Shown here piece after piece: positions 26,363 to 35,992 of a stretch of DNA of 64,000 bases. Position 1 is the first letter of the stretch, and each line of letters begins with the position of its first letter. The notes under the pieces were generated by a model. It made no database searches and was not told the origin of the DNA. It saw nothing but the letters and a program-made list of their open reading frames with translations. Made by a program: the position numbers and the translations under genes. Source of the DNA: Acetobacterium bakii (GTDB lineage Bacteria; Bacillota; Clostridia; Eubacteriales; Eubacteriaceae); NCBI RefSeq assembly GCF_001263355.1, contig NZ_LGYO01000044.1, positions 1-64,000 of the forward strand, in the 5' to 3' direction.

Positions 26363-27910
26363 TTATTTAATCACTACATCACTTAAATCAACTTCTGCTG
26401 TATTAGGACAGAATTTCAAGCCTTCAATATTGGATTGAGCAACAAATATACGTTGCGAGAAATAAAGAGGTACTCCAGCCACAAAATCATTTTGAATTTT
26501 CCATATTTTGTCAAACTCTTCTTCTCTAACTTTATCGTCTCCAGTTACGCTGACTGTTTCGGTTAAATTATTCATTTCTTCGTTAACGCCATAGCCGATA
26601 CCATAATCGTCATATACACTGGAATTCCCACGCCAGTAAAGATATGAAACAACTGTCCCTGTCCATGGATGTGACGTGGACATATCAAAATCTCCAGCTT
26701 TTAAAGCAGTTTTTGTAGTTGTTGCATCTAAAACCTGCAGGTCAACTTCAATCCCGATTTTTTTGAGTGCATCCTGTAAGAAAACACCAACACTTCTGTT
26801 GACTTGGGTATCGCTGACGACCATTTTTAATGTCAGCTTCTGACCATCTTTTTCCACAATACCATCTCCATCAGTATCTTTATATCCCGACGTTTCAAGT
26901 GCTGCTTTTGCTTTGGTAAGGTCATATTTCAGGGCTTCTTCTTTTTGTGAAAATTTATAGGTTGGTAATACGTACCTTGATGTCGGTTCTGCCACACCAT
27001 AAAGAACAGTGCTTGTAAGCATATCACGATCAATACCCAGTGCGATGGCAGTTCTTACATTCTGATCTGCGCAAACTCCCTTTGCCCAATTTAAACTGTA
27101 GGTGGTAATGGTTCCATAATCTTCGCAAATGCTTACCTGTAAATCTTTATTTGCCTGTAAATCCGGAACATCGGCAAACGGCATAGCGGTATAGTGTTCA
27201 GTCAAACCAATTACATCCACGTCTCCACTTTTAACCGCCATGACCCGGGAGTTTTCATCGGTAATGACCTTATAATCAATTTTTACGATCCCCGGCATTT
27301 TATCTGTTCTCCAATAGGTTTCATTTCTTACCAGGGTAGCACTCATATCTGCCTGATACTCTTGTAATACATAAGGACCCGTTCCCGTCCAATCAACAAC
27401 GTTTCCTTTGGCATCCACACCACTAGGAAGGGTTACCCATATTTTCGACAATTCATCGATAAAATTCCCATAGCTTCCATTAAAGCTTACTTTTAAAGTA
27501 TTATCATCAATTACTTCAATACTTTTAAGTTTTTTGATGTAACCGCAATCTCTGTAAACAGGCCAGTATTCGATATTAAATTTTGCTACTTCTGCATTGA
27601 ACTTTTCTCCATTGGAAAAGGTTACTCCTTCTTTAAGTTTTAATGTATACTCGGTAAAATCCACATTCTTTTCCCATTCGGTTACAAGTCGCGGACCACT
27701 TGACATATCTTCCAACGAATCTGTCAAAGAATCAAAGATCAATGTTTTTGGCTCACTTCCCGATTTAAAATCTTTAGCTGCACCTACTACCAGGGTTTGC
27801 TCAACATCCGACGTCTCATCCTTTGCAGAGGCACCTGAACACCCTGTAAACCCTGTTACCAAAACTGCCACAATCATTAATAAGACTAATGCTCTTATTC
27901 CCTTTTTCAT
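26363..27910 (-). CDS. Opp/Nik-type substrate-binding lipoprotein (operon A)
   Basis: A 515-residue extracellular binding protein of the peptide/nickel family (SBP_bac_5). The signal peptide ends in a lipobox with FTGC, followed by SGASAKD. The conserved LKLKEGVTFSNGEKFNAE segment is diagnostic. The overall size and C-terminus (PLYFSQRIFVAQS) resemble NikA and CntA proteins more than classic OppA, suggesting nickel or a metallophore, but the ligand is not proven. GAGGAG precedes ATG 27910; a 334-base leader lies upstream. Confidence 0.9.
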   Translation of the reverse strand: MKKGIRALVLLMIVAVLVTGFTGCSGASAKDETSDVEQTLVVGAAKDFKSGSEPKTLIFDSLTDSLEDMSSGPRLVTEWEKNVDFTEYTLKLKEGVTFSNGEKFNAEVAKFNIEYWPVYRDCGYIKKLKSIEVIDDNTLKVSFNGSYGNFIDELSKIWVTLPSGVDAKGNVVDWTGTGPYVLQEYQADMSATLVRNETYWRTDKMPGIVKIDYKVITDENSRVMAVKSGDVDVIGLTEHYTAMPFADVPDLQANKDLQVSICEDYGTITTYSLNWAKGVCADQNVRTAIALGIDRDMLTSTVLYGVAEPTSRYVLPTYKFSQKEEALKYDLTKAKAALETSGYKDTDGDGIVEKDGQKLTLKMVVSDTQVNRSVGVFLQDALKKIGIEVDLQVLDATTTKTALKAGDFDMSTSHPWTGTVVSYLYWRGNSSVYDDYGIGYGVNEEMNNLTETVSVTGDDKVREEEFDKIWKIQNDFVAGVPLYFSQRIFVAQSNIEGLKFCPNTAEVDLSDVVIK

Positions 27911-27982
27911 AAAGTTTTCTCCTCAATTTTTCTAATTAAATAACAAATAAAAATCCAAATATGCAACGAGTTGAAAATGTTA

Positions 27983-28018
27983 TCATAACCGATTGCAAAT
28001 AATCCTCCAACTATTCAT
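27983..28018 (-). CDS. Possible 11-aa leader ORF (operon A)
   Basis: MNSWRIICNRL, ATG 28018 to TGA 27983, preceded by AAAGGAGG at slightly long spacing (12 bases). It sits between the leader terminator and the binding-protein gene. Operon B has a short ORF in the same position. It may be a translated leader or simply a spare ribosome site. Confidence 0.3.
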   Translation of the reverse strand: MNSWRIICNRL

Positions 28019-28071
28019 TTTTTAGAAATTCCTCCTTTCACCAGGTCTTTTCTCCAACTCAATTTTAAATA

Positions 28072-28130
28072 TAAAAAACCGCAAAAGCTGAGTCCTGTTA
28101 CAACAGGACAGTCAACCTTCACGGTTTAAA
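28072..28130 (-). ncRNA. Conserved terminator-like RNA element, copy A
   Basis: Minus strand: AACCGTGAAGGTTGA, a 7-bp hairpin GTCCTGT/ACAGGAC, TCAGCTTTTGCGGTT, then TTTTT. The outer arms AACCG and CGGTT make an intrinsic terminator, while AACC can instead pair with the nearby GGTT. The inner hairpin differs in sequence from copies B and C but keeps pairing. It lies about 160 bases upstream of binding-protein gene A. I cannot match it to a known riboswitch. The 28141-28200 stretch upstream is very AT-rich and probably holds the promoter. Confidence 0.6.
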
Positions 28131-28244
28131 ATAGTTTTATATGATTTTATATATATAGTTGTATATATGTTAATATAACAACAAATTCACATTAATATGT
28201 CAATTTATTTTTAGATCCTTTTCCTATTGGTTCATTAAGTTCTT

Positions 28245-29552
28245 TTATTTTTCTCCCATAAAAACATACCAGCAATTATTCTCATTTGCCTCTGCGCCGT
28301 GCATTGGGGGCAGGCTCATTAATGGAATGCCTTTAACGTTTGAAAACCCTGCGGATTGAATCAGGTCAATAAAATCCGAAACCGGTGCGCCTTTCAGAGG
28401 CAATGAATCCTCTATGTCCTGTTCATAATGGCTGCTGTGAACCGGTCCTTCTTTGATATGGACAAAGCAAAATAATTTCCCATCGGGAATCAATAATCTT
28501 CGCCATTCTGATACCGCTTTTAAGGGATCTGTTAAAGTCCACATCAGAGATTTATTTGTAATAATATCAAAGCTTGCATCAGCATATGGTATATCTTCAA
28601 CACAACTTTTGATAAAATTCATTTCCAGGCCTCTTGTTTCAGCATCTTTTTTTGCAAAATCCAACATTCCAACTGATAAATCCAATCCGGTTGTCTGATA
28701 ACCAATCGATGCTTCAATCAATGATACAAATCCTGTTCCTGTTCCAACATCCAACACTTTTTTTGTTAAATCATCTCCTAGAAGCGCTTTTATCTCTGCA
28801 GTCCATTGTTCCATATTTTCATTTTTTCCATGATTCTCATTGTATCTGCCAGCGTTTGTGTTCCAACGATTTTCGATTCTTTCCAGAAATGCTCCCATCG
28901 TTACACCTTTTACGCCCTTGATGATATACCACGACTTATCATCACTCATATTACGGATCTTTTCAAGTTTAATGGCTTCAACATTGGAAAAGCCAGCTTC
29001 AATAAGGGTTTTGATGAGCTTATTCTCATCAGCACCTTTTAGTGGCAGCTGATCTTCTATATCCTGACTATAATGATTGCTTGAATTCCCCATCGATCCG
29101 ATGGTTACGATGCTGAGAAGTTTGCCACCCGGTTTTAAAACCCTAAACCACTCCTTACAGGCTTTTCTAGGATTCAATAGGGTCCACATCACATGTCTAT
29201 TGATTATCACATCCATACTTGAGTCTTCGCATGGGATGCTTTCGACATTGCTTTTTATAAAATCAATAACAAACTCTTTTTCTTTTGCATGGCTTCTGGC
29301 AACATCCAACATCCCGCTTGAGATATCAACAGCGTGACATTTATAACCCAATTCCGCTGCCATTAGTGTAATAAAGCCGGTACCTGCACCGACATCCATC
29401 AGTTCAATATTTTTGTCTGATCCAATGTTCTCCGCTAATGCTTGCATCCAATATTTCTTATCTTCTGGGGTTGTATTGACTTGATGTCTGTCATCATACT
29501 TTTGGGCGTTAACATCCCAGCGTTCTTCAACCGCTTCTATCATACTATTCAT
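28245..29552 (-). CDS. Fused tandem SAM methyltransferase
   Basis: A 435-residue protein made of two consecutive class I SAM-dependent methyltransferase domains of about 215 residues each. Motif I is MDVGAGTGFITLMA in the first and LDVGTGTGFVSLIEA in the second. Both halves share the same order of segments, for example RHVMWTLLNPRKA versus KSLMWTLTDPLKA and QDIEDQLPLKGA versus QDIEDSLPLKGA, so the gene arose by internal duplication. It ends importer operon B, after the DUF4198 gene. The substrate is unknown; a metallophore or small metal-chelating molecule would fit the context. Confidence 0.85.
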   Translation of the reverse strand: MNSMIEAVEERWDVNAQKYDDRHQVNTTPEDKKYWMQALAENIGSDKNIELMDVGAGTGFITLMAAELGYKCHAVDISSGMLDVARSHAKEKEFVIDFIKSNVESIPCEDSSMDVIINRHVMWTLLNPRKACKEWFRVLKPGGKLLSIVTIGSMGNSSNHYSQDIEDQLPLKGADENKLIKTLIEAGFSNVEAIKLEKIRNMSDDKSWYIIKGVKGVTMGAFLERIENRWNTNAGRYNENHGKNENMEQWTAEIKALLGDDLTKKVLDVGTGTGFVSLIEASIGYQTTGLDLSVGMLDFAKKDAETRGLEMNFIKSCVEDIPYADASFDIITNKSLMWTLTDPLKAVSEWRRLLIPDGKLFCFVHIKEGPVHSSHYEQDIEDSLPLKGAPVSDFIDLIQSAGFSNVKGIPLMSLPPMHGAEANENNCWYVFMGEK

Positions 29553-29570
29553 CTTTTTCTCCTCTTCAAT

Positions 29571-30338
29571 CTAGTTTTTTACTTTTCTTTTTCTTACATT
29601 AAAGTAATACGTATTGGTATATTTCGTATCAGAGTAGAGCCCAGCTTCACCAACGGGAACAAGGTTTCTAGCTATGAGTAGATATTGCCCTGCTTCTTTC
29701 GCATTTACAGAAAGTTTTCCTCTTGCATCCGTCTTCAATTTGCTTTGTACTACCGCTTTGTCCGATTCATCTTTAAAGGCCAAATCAATTTCGGTATCTG
29801 CTAAAAAGCCATCTGCGGTCAGAAGTTGAAACCCAATTTCTTCTCCAGGCTGCCATTTGGTATACTCATCAGCTTCAACCCGCAATGGTAACTTTAACAT
29901 TTCAGGTATGAGATCTAGTGTGATATTATGACCTACCATCATCGTCATATGAGAATATTGTGTGAAGGATGTCGCACTTTGTGCGTCAGGATAATCTTTT
30001 AATGTGCCTCTCTGATGCTTTCCTTGTTGATCAATGACATATAATCCTACGTACTTACCAATAAAATGGTATAAACCTTTCTGAACTGGTGTGTAGCGGG
30101 TAACGTAACAATCTGCATCATATCCCTCTATACAAAGCTCCTCGGTATTGCCATCCGGTAACACCACACAAGCAGTCAAGCCTTCTTTTCTTGCCAGCCC
30201 ATGAGCTTCCATGTTATGTCCCCATCTAATAAAGACCTCAACGGCATCACCCTCATGCACATGGTTTGTTCCAGGCACTAGCCAACCCTCGTGACCATAA
30301 ACCATATGGTCTGTGGTATCAAAAAATTCAATTTTCAT
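29571..30338 (-). CDS. DUF4198-family protein without signal peptide
   Basis: A 255-residue DUF4198 protein, a family linked to nickel/cobalt transport loci (NikK-like). Start ATG 30338 is chosen because AAAGGA lies seven bases upstream; the longer frame to 30386 adds only a polar stretch. The His-rich N-terminal part (TTDHMVYGHEGWLVPGTNHV, RWGHNMEAHG) and the beta-sandwich-like body fit the family, but there is no signal peptide or anchor, unlike typical exported members. It lies between the operon B ATPase genes and the tandem methyltransferase. Metal handling is inferred from family and context. Confidence 0.75.
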   Translation of the reverse strand: MKIEFFDTTDHMVYGHEGWLVPGTNHVHEGDAVEVFIRWGHNMEAHGLARKEGLTACVVLPDGNTEELCIEGYDADCYVTRYTPVQKGLYHFIGKYVGLYVIDQQGKHQRGTLKDYPDAQSATSFTQYSHMTMMVGHNITLDLIPEMLKLPLRVEADEYTKWQPGEEIGFQLLTADGFLADTEIDLAFKDESDKAVVQSKLKTDARGKLSVNAKEAGQYLLIARNLVPVGEAGLYSDTKYTNTYYFNVRKRKVKN

Positions 30339-30401
30339 AGTTTTTTCCTTTCGATGTATAATTATTTTATTGTGCCTCATCGGCAACGATATTATGGGTA
30401 T

Positions 30402-31364
30402 TTACATATTATGACAGGCAACAAATCGGTTCTTATTTCCAACTTTTTTCAATATTGGCCTTTCTTCTTTACAGATCTGTGAGCAGCAATCACATCTTGG
30501 ATGAAAGGTACATCCTGATGCTCTATTTTTAGGATCAGGTGGTTCTCCAAACACTTTGGCCTTTCCCAATTTTCGTTTATCGCCGTCGATTGTTAAGACT
30601 GAACCAATGAGCATTTTCGTATATGGATGCATCGGATTTTCGAAAACATCTTTAGTATCCCCGGTTTCAACAAAGCTCCCCAGATACATAACATTGACTT
30701 TTTCTGTCATCATGCTCACGATTTTTAAATTGTGGGATACATAAACAAGGCCAAGCCCACTATTTAATTTCATGCGATTTAATAACTGTAGAATTTGTGC
30801 CTGTACAGAGCTATCTAAGGATGCTGCCGGCTCGTCGGCCACAATAAAATCCGGATTCAAAGACAATGCCCGAGCTAAACCAAGCCGCTGTCTTTGTCCT
30901 CCGGAGATTTCATGAGGGTATCGACCGTAAAGTTCTTTCCCCAAATTAACATAGGAGAGCAATTCATCAATTCTTTGATTCGCATCACCTTTTGAAATTT
31001 TATTGATGACAAAAGGCTCTTCCAATAACTTTTTCACCGTTAACTTAGGGTTCAGAGTACTATCAGCATCCTGAAAAATGGGTTGTAATTTTGATCTCAG
31101 CTTTTTTATTTCGTTGAAAGGAAGCCTGGATATTATTTTCCCATCATAATTCACACTGCCTTTTGTGGGCAACGTTAATCCCACCAGCATTTTCCCCAGC
31201 ATGGACTTTCCACAACCGCTTTCACCGACAATCCCGACACTTTCGCCTCGGTTGATTGTTAAAGAAACATTATCGACTGCAATAATTTCTTTTTTCTTGA
31301 ATACTGTGGACTCCTTGTCCTTAAAAACTTTTGATAATTGGTTTGCTTCAATTAGGCACGACAT
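30402..31364 (-). CDS. Opp/Nik-type ABC importer ATPase F (operon B)
   Basis: A 320-residue OppF/NikE-type ATPase with Walker A GESGCGKS, signature ISGGQRQRL and Walker B FIVADEPAASLD, plus the C-terminal Cys-bearing extension (GCTFHPRCDCCSQIC). It is the full-length counterpart of the shorter operon A subunit. It overlaps the D ATPase gene by 17 bases. Confidence 0.92.
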   Translation of the reverse strand: MSCLIEANQLSKVFKDKESTVFKKKEIIAVDNVSLTINRGESVGIVGESGCGKSMLGKMLVGLTLPTKGSVNYDGKIISRLPFNEIKKLRSKLQPIFQDADSTLNPKLTVKKLLEEPFVINKISKGDANQRIDELLSYVNLGKELYGRYPHEISGGQRQRLGLARALSLNPDFIVADEPAASLDSSVQAQILQLLNRMKLNSGLGLVYVSHNLKIVSMMTEKVNVMYLGSFVETGDTKDVFENPMHPYTKMLIGSVLTIDGDKRKLGKAKVFGEPPDPKNRASGCTFHPRCDCCSQICKEERPILKKVGNKNRFVACHNM

Positions 31365-32295
31365 TTAAACATCTCACTATTCTTTCACCCATCACAATGT
31401 TTTTGGGTTTATTTATTTTGCAAGCTTCAGTTGATCTTTTACACCGTGGTTCAAAGGGGCACCCCGGTACCCATTCCATTAAATTAGGGACCGTTCCGGG
31501 TATCGTATAAATACAGGGATCTCTTACCACATTTAATAATTCCACGGCATAGGGATGAAGCGGGCGCTGAAAAAATTCGTCGCGATCTGCAATCTCCATC
31601 ATATTTCCGGCATACATGACCCCAATTCGATCTGCCATATCATGCACAACTCCCATATCATGGGTGATCATTAGAATTGTCATGTTATATTTTTCTTTAA
31701 GTTCTTGGAGTAATTCCAATATCTGGTATTGTACCGTAACATCAAGGGATGTTGTCGGCTCATCGGCAATTAATAACTGGGGATTGCACGCAAGGGCAAT
31801 GGCAATCATTACCCGCTGCTGCATACCCCCGCTGAGTTCATGGGGATATGAATTATATCGATTAGCAGGTAATTTTACTTCTTCCAATTTTTTTAAAGCT
31901 TGTTGTTTAGCTTCTTTCCTTGAGCAGTTAAAATTTGCCCGATAGGTTTCCGCAATCTGATCACCAATTCTCATCACCGGATTAATGCAGCTCATGGGCT
32001 GTTCAAAAATAGTAGCAATCTTTCGTCCTCTTATTTCAGAAAATTCTTTTTCTTCCAATTCCGAAATATTGAATCCTTCAAACTTTATTGAACCCTTAAT
32101 AATGGCATTTTCCGGTAACAATCGGGTCAGTGACAGCGCCACCACACTTTTACCGCAGCCACTCTCTCCGACAATGCAGAATGTCTCACCTTTGTTCAGT
32201 GAGAAATTTATGTCATCAGAGACATTCACATCACCAATGCTGGTAGTAAATTTTATATTTAATTGTTCTACTTCTAACAGCTTTTCTTTTTTCAT
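31348..32295 (-). CDS. Opp/Nik-type ABC importer ATPase D (operon B)
   Basis: A 315-residue OppD/NikD-type ATPase: Walker A GESGCGKS, Q-loop IFEQPMSC, signature LSGGMQQRV, Walker B LIADEPTTSLD and the extension GCPFEPRCKRSTEAC. It overlaps the C permease stop by four bases, so translation is coupled. Confidence 0.92.
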   Translation of the reverse strand: MKKEKLLEVEQLNIKFTTSIGDVNVSDDINFSLNKGETFCIVGESGCGKSVVALSLTRLLPENAIIKGSIKFEGFNISELEEKEFSEIRGRKIATIFEQPMSCINPVMRIGDQIAETYRANFNCSRKEAKQQALKKLEEVKLPANRYNSYPHELSGGMQQRVMIAIALACNPQLLIADEPTTSLDVTVQYQILELLQELKEKYNMTILMITHDMGVVHDMADRIGVMYAGNMMEIADRDEFFQRPLHPYAVELLNVVRDPCIYTIPGTVPNLMEWVPGCPFEPRCKRSTEACKINKPKNIVMGERIVRCLNVVPN

Positions 32296-33107
32296 AGTAC
32301 CAACTCACTTTTTATTCTCGGATCCCAGTAATCCCTTAGACTGTCATCTAAAATATTGAAACTGAACACAACATAACTGATTAATAATCCTGGAAAAATA
32401 AACAGATGCGGTGCCGTGGTCATGAAATTTTTTGATTCATTGATCATAGCACCCAATTCAGGTGTCGGTGGTTGGACACCTAGTCCAATAAAACTAAGCC
32501 CTACAATCGCCATCATTGTATGGGCGATTCTTTGAAATGCAAAGGTCGAAAGCGGTTGAAACACACTGGGTAAAACGTGTCTTATAATGGTATAACCTCG
32601 GTTTGCACCCAAAGCAATTGATGCATCAATAAAGGGCAGCTCTTTTGCTGTTAGAACGCAACCTCTCACCATTCGAGCATAGGATGCCCATGATGTAATA
32701 ATTAATGCAATTGTAATATTAATGGCTGACGCTCCCAATATACCCGCAATGGCTATTGTGAAAATTTTTGTGGGAAAAGCCATAAAGACGTCGATAATAC
32801 GCATTAAAAATTCATCCACAGCCCCGCCTATAAAAGCTGCAATACTGCCAAAAACAAACCCAATGATCATGGATACGATCACTACAATCAATGATATTTT
32901 AACCGAAGTGCCTGTTGCATAGATCAGTCTGCTGAACAAGTCTCTCCCTAACTGATCAGTACCCATAATATGAGACGCGCTTACTCCCTGTAATTTAACA
33001 CTCATATTTACCTGGTAAGGATCATAAGGAGCAATCAATGGACCAATAAACACAATGACTGCCAAAATAGAAATCATGATTGCCCCTACTTTTAAATTTT
33101 TACCCAT
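32292..33107 (-). CDS. Opp/Nik-type ABC importer permease C (operon B)
   Basis: An OppC/NikC-type permease of 271 residues from ATG 33107, which has AAGGCGG upstream and overlaps the B permease stop by eight bases. Longer in-frame starts (ATG 33125, TTG 33149) lack a ribosome site. Diagnostic segments are HIMGTDQLGRDLFSR and the EAA loop ALGANRGYTIIRHVLPS. Confidence 0.9.
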   Translation of the reverse strand: MGKNLKVGAIMISILAVIVFIGPLIAPYDPYQVNMSVKLQGVSASHIMGTDQLGRDLFSRLIYATGTSVKISLIVVIVSMIIGFVFGSIAAFIGGAVDEFLMRIIDVFMAFPTKIFTIAIAGILGASAINITIALIITSWASYARMVRGCVLTAKELPFIDASIALGANRGYTIIRHVLPSVFQPLSTFAFQRIAHTMMAIVGLSFIGLGVQPPTPELGAMINESKNFMTTAPHLFIFPGLLISYVVFSFNILDDSLRDYWDPRIKSELVL

Positions 33108-34056
33108 TATTTTTGCCGCCTTCATTTTGATAATCAATTCTTGGGTCAAGCTGTTTACAAATAATATCGATGATTAGATTTGCAAAAATAAAAAAAACAG
33201 CACTTAATAAAACAAAGCCTTGAATTACCGGAATATCCTGACTGCCTGCGGCTTTTGCAAAGAAATTACCAAGACCCGGCCATGCAAACATTGATTCGAC
33301 TGCCACTGCGCCACCGATAAAATGGGTCAGATGGATCCCCATTACCGTAACAATGGGAATCATGGCATTTCTCAGGGCATGTTTCATCATAATCTGGTTT
33401 TCACTTAGGCCTTTTGAACGTGCTGTTCTGATATAATTCAGATGCAGCACCTCCAATACGCTGGTGCGGACAATTCGAATCAGTGAAAAAGAGCTGGACA
33501 AACCCAACGCCAACATTGGCAGGATTATGTTTTTAGGCGTGGCATATCCAAAAGACGGCAATAGATTCAGCCCAATTGAAAAAATATAGACTAACAGCAT
33601 TCCCAACCAAAAATCCGGAATCGATATTCCCACCAGTGAATAGGTCCTGCTGATACGATCAAATATTGAATTTGCTTTAAATGCCGAATAAACACCAATG
33701 GGAAGCGCAATGATCAATGCCAGTAACTGACTGGAAAAATATAATTTTGCACTTGCTTTGAAACTGTAAATAAAATCTTCCAGCACATCTGATCCATCCG
33801 TCAATGATTTTCCTAAATCACCTTGCATTGCATTTTTCAGCCAGGTTGTATATTGTACTAAAATCGATTGATCAAATCCGTATTCCTCATTAAATTCAAC
33901 GATCTGTTCCTGGGTCGGCTCTCCTGCATAACGGGCTTGCAGAATGATCTGAGCCGGAGAACTTGGCGAAAGGTAAACGAGCATATAGGCCAGAAATGAT
34001 GTTAGTATCAAAACCGGAATTAAATATAGCAGTCTTCTGAAAATGTATTTAATCAA
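33100..34056 (-). CDS. Opp/Nik-type ABC importer permease B (operon B)
   Basis: A 318-residue OppB/NikB-type permease, starting with TTG 34056 behind AGGAG. It has the usual first helix, LSPSSPAQI segment, EAA loop RSKGLSENQIMMKHALRN and ESMFAWPGLG. It is the counterpart of the operon A gene at 25309-26259, clearly similar but not identical. Confidence 0.92.
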   Translation of the reverse strand: MIKYIFRRLLYLIPVLILTSFLAYMLVYLSPSSPAQIILQARYAGEPTQEQIVEFNEEYGFDQSILVQYTTWLKNAMQGDLGKSLTDGSDVLEDFIYSFKASAKLYFSSQLLALIIALPIGVYSAFKANSIFDRISRTYSLVGISIPDFWLGMLLVYIFSIGLNLLPSFGYATPKNIILPMLALGLSSSFSLIRIVRTSVLEVLHLNYIRTARSKGLSENQIMMKHALRNAMIPIVTVMGIHLTHFIGGAVAVESMFAWPGLGNFFAKAAGSQDIPVIQGFVLLSAVFFIFANLIIDIICKQLDPRIDYQNEGGKNNG

Positions 34057-34208
34057 CTTTTCTCCTCATGTAATAAAAATGTCAGCAAGCTTAAATCTCA
34101 TTTAATGATTTATCCACATATTACAGGGTCATAAACCTGAGTTTCTGATAATGCAAGTGTAATGTTTCTGATAAATTTCGTTCTAAGCTTAGTTTACTGA
34201 CACTTTTA

Positions 34209-34249
34209 TTGAAACCTCAAATATGAATTTTTTATATTTGAGGTTTCAA
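34209..34249 (-). terminator. Intra-operon hairpin after binding-protein gene B
   Basis: A perfect 16-bp stem (34209-34224 with 34234-34249) lies a few bases after the binding-protein stop codon and about 150 bases before the permease start. No long T-run follows, so partial termination or mRNA stabilisation is likely. Confidence 0.6.
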
Positions 34250-34257
34250 AATTTTAA

Positions 34258-35817
34258 TTATTTTTTATAAGTAACATTATCAAACACCGGTTCTGTGCCA
34301 ACAAATTCAATTCCTTTCACACCTTCGTTGGCTACCACAAAGACTGCATCATAGTAGAGCGGTACACAGGCAGCTTCAGCGTCGATTGCGGCGTAAAATT
34401 CTTTAAACCCTTTTTTTCGCTCATTTTCATCAAATGGATCGACGGCACTTTGAACTGCTGTTACAATACTCTCTGAGGTATAACAACCGGAAGCACCAAA
34501 TTCAGGAGTAGATTTGTCGAATCGGCCTTCGTTTCTTGAATAAATTCGTCGTTCCGGGCCCCCAATGTAGTAAGAGTAAACATCCCAATCCGCACCTTTT
34601 TTTGCTTCGGCGAACTTTGTTGCATCCATCACATCCAATTGAAGATTGATGCCGGATTCTTTAAGCATGGACTGTAAAAGCTCAGCCATCTTCACTTCAT
34701 CAATATTTTCGCTATTAACGAGCATTTTAGGTGAAAAACCTTCTAAACCACATTCAGCTAATAAACTTTTTGCTTTTTCCGGGTCATACTTGTAGCTTTG
34801 TTTACCCAAGGCTGTTGTAAATGGGGAACAATCTGAAAAATAGGCATCATTTGCTGGACTAATCCAGCCATCAAACAACCCCGCAATTTCATCTTTGTTA
34901 ATGGCGTAATTCATGGCCTGTCTCAGTTTAATATTTTTCCAGGCCTCATTATTGGTGTAGTTAAATGCCAATACCGTTGTCATTGGCATTTCCTGTTTCA
35001 GAATCTGAAATCCTTCCTCTTTCAGGGTACTTAATAAATTTCTTGGTGTGTAAGCTGATCCTCCATGATAGTAGTCAACAATGGCATCCACATCCCCGGC
35101 TTGAATCGCCAATACTCTCGCTTCGTCGTCTTTTATCATATTGACCGTAACTTTTTCAAGTTTTACGGCTTCCCCAATATAATTCTCATTGGGTACAAAG
35201 GTTGTATATTGATCTTTAACATACTCTTCAACCTTCCATGGGCCGGATCCAATAAATTCCACCATTGGTGTTGTGGGATCCCCAGGGGTTTGAAACGAAT
35301 TCGATCCGACAATGGTATTTCCATATTCGGCAAAACCAGCAAGTGCTACATATCCATCCATACCGTCTTTATAGTAAAAATTAATGGTATTGTCATCGGG
35401 TATTTCTATTTTGTCAATTCTGTCTAGTTCAGTCCACTGAAAGCTCTTGAGCGCAATATTCCGATCAAACTTTAATTTAACTTCCTTTGCTGTTAAATCA
35501 GTGCCATCAGAAAACTTCAGGCCTTTTTTGATTTTAAACGAGATGCAGTTTTCAGCATCTTTCACTTCCCAGCTTTCTGCAATACTGGGTACCACCTCGC
35601 CATCCACAACTTCTACCAGCCGCTCACCGGCAAAAATTGTTAAAAGCATATCACCATTTCCCTTTTCTGATACAGCACCGGTATCCTTACCATAAGCAAT
35701 CTTTAGTTCTGTTTGCGCTGTTTTGGTACTCGCTCCAACGTTGCTACAGCCAACAAAACCCACCATCATCAGTGCTGTCATACTAAAACACAGTATTTTT
35801 TTTAATTTTAAATTCAT
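34258..35817 (-). CDS. Opp/Nik-type substrate-binding lipoprotein (operon B)
   Basis: A 519-residue SBP_bac_5 lipoprotein with lipobox VGFVGC and the diagnostic FKIKKGLKFSDGTDLTAKEV segment. It resembles the operon A protein in length and order of motifs but is far from identical, so the two importers may take related, distinct ligands. The family includes NikA and opine-metallophore binders. GAGGAG precedes ATG 35817. Confidence 0.9.
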   Translation of the reverse strand: MNLKLKKILCFSMTALMMVGFVGCSNVGASTKTAQTELKIAYGKDTGAVSEKGNGDMLLTIFAGERLVEVVDGEVVPSIAESWEVKDAENCISFKIKKGLKFSDGTDLTAKEVKLKFDRNIALKSFQWTELDRIDKIEIPDDNTINFYYKDGMDGYVALAGFAEYGNTIVGSNSFQTPGDPTTPMVEFIGSGPWKVEEYVKDQYTTFVPNENYIGEAVKLEKVTVNMIKDDEARVLAIQAGDVDAIVDYYHGGSAYTPRNLLSTLKEEGFQILKQEMPMTTVLAFNYTNNEAWKNIKLRQAMNYAINKDEIAGLFDGWISPANDAYFSDCSPFTTALGKQSYKYDPEKAKSLLAECGLEGFSPKMLVNSENIDEVKMAELLQSMLKESGINLQLDVMDATKFAEAKKGADWDVYSYYIGGPERRIYSRNEGRFDKSTPEFGASGCYTSESIVTAVQSAVDPFDENERKKGFKEFYAAIDAEAACVPLYYDAVFVVANEGVKGIEFVGTEPVFDNVTYKK

Positions 35818-35859
35818 TGTTACTCCTCAATTTCTTTTCAAATTTTCACAAAATCGTAT

Positions 35860-35910
35860 TCAAAAGATATATAAATTTACTCCCCGGTTACCAACTTCTT
35901 TTTTAATCAT
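35860..35910 (-). CDS. Possible 16-aa leader ORF (operon B)
   Basis: MIKKEVGNRGVNLYIF, ATG 35910 to TGA 35860, with GGAGGGTG immediately upstream (spacing rather short). It lies between the leader terminator and the binding-protein gene, like the short ORF of operon A, but the two peptides are not similar. Confidence 0.25.
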   Translation of the reverse strand: MIKKEVGNRGVNLYIF

Positions 35911-35933
35911 TCACCCTCCAAAATTATTTTCAA

Positions 35934-35992
35934 TTAAAAAAACCGCAAAAACTGATACCTGCTGCTGCAGGATTATCAACCTTCACGGTTAA
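35934..35992 (-). ncRNA. Conserved terminator-like RNA element, copy B
   Basis: Minus strand: AACCGTGAAGGTTGA, inner stem TGATA/TATCA plus CCTG/CAGG, CAGTTTTTGCGGTT, then TTTTTT. The outer arms AACCG/CGGTT form the terminator. It begins about 55 bases after a promoter and precedes binding-protein gene B by about 120 bases. Together with its upstream leader it is nearly identical to copy C. Confidence 0.65.
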
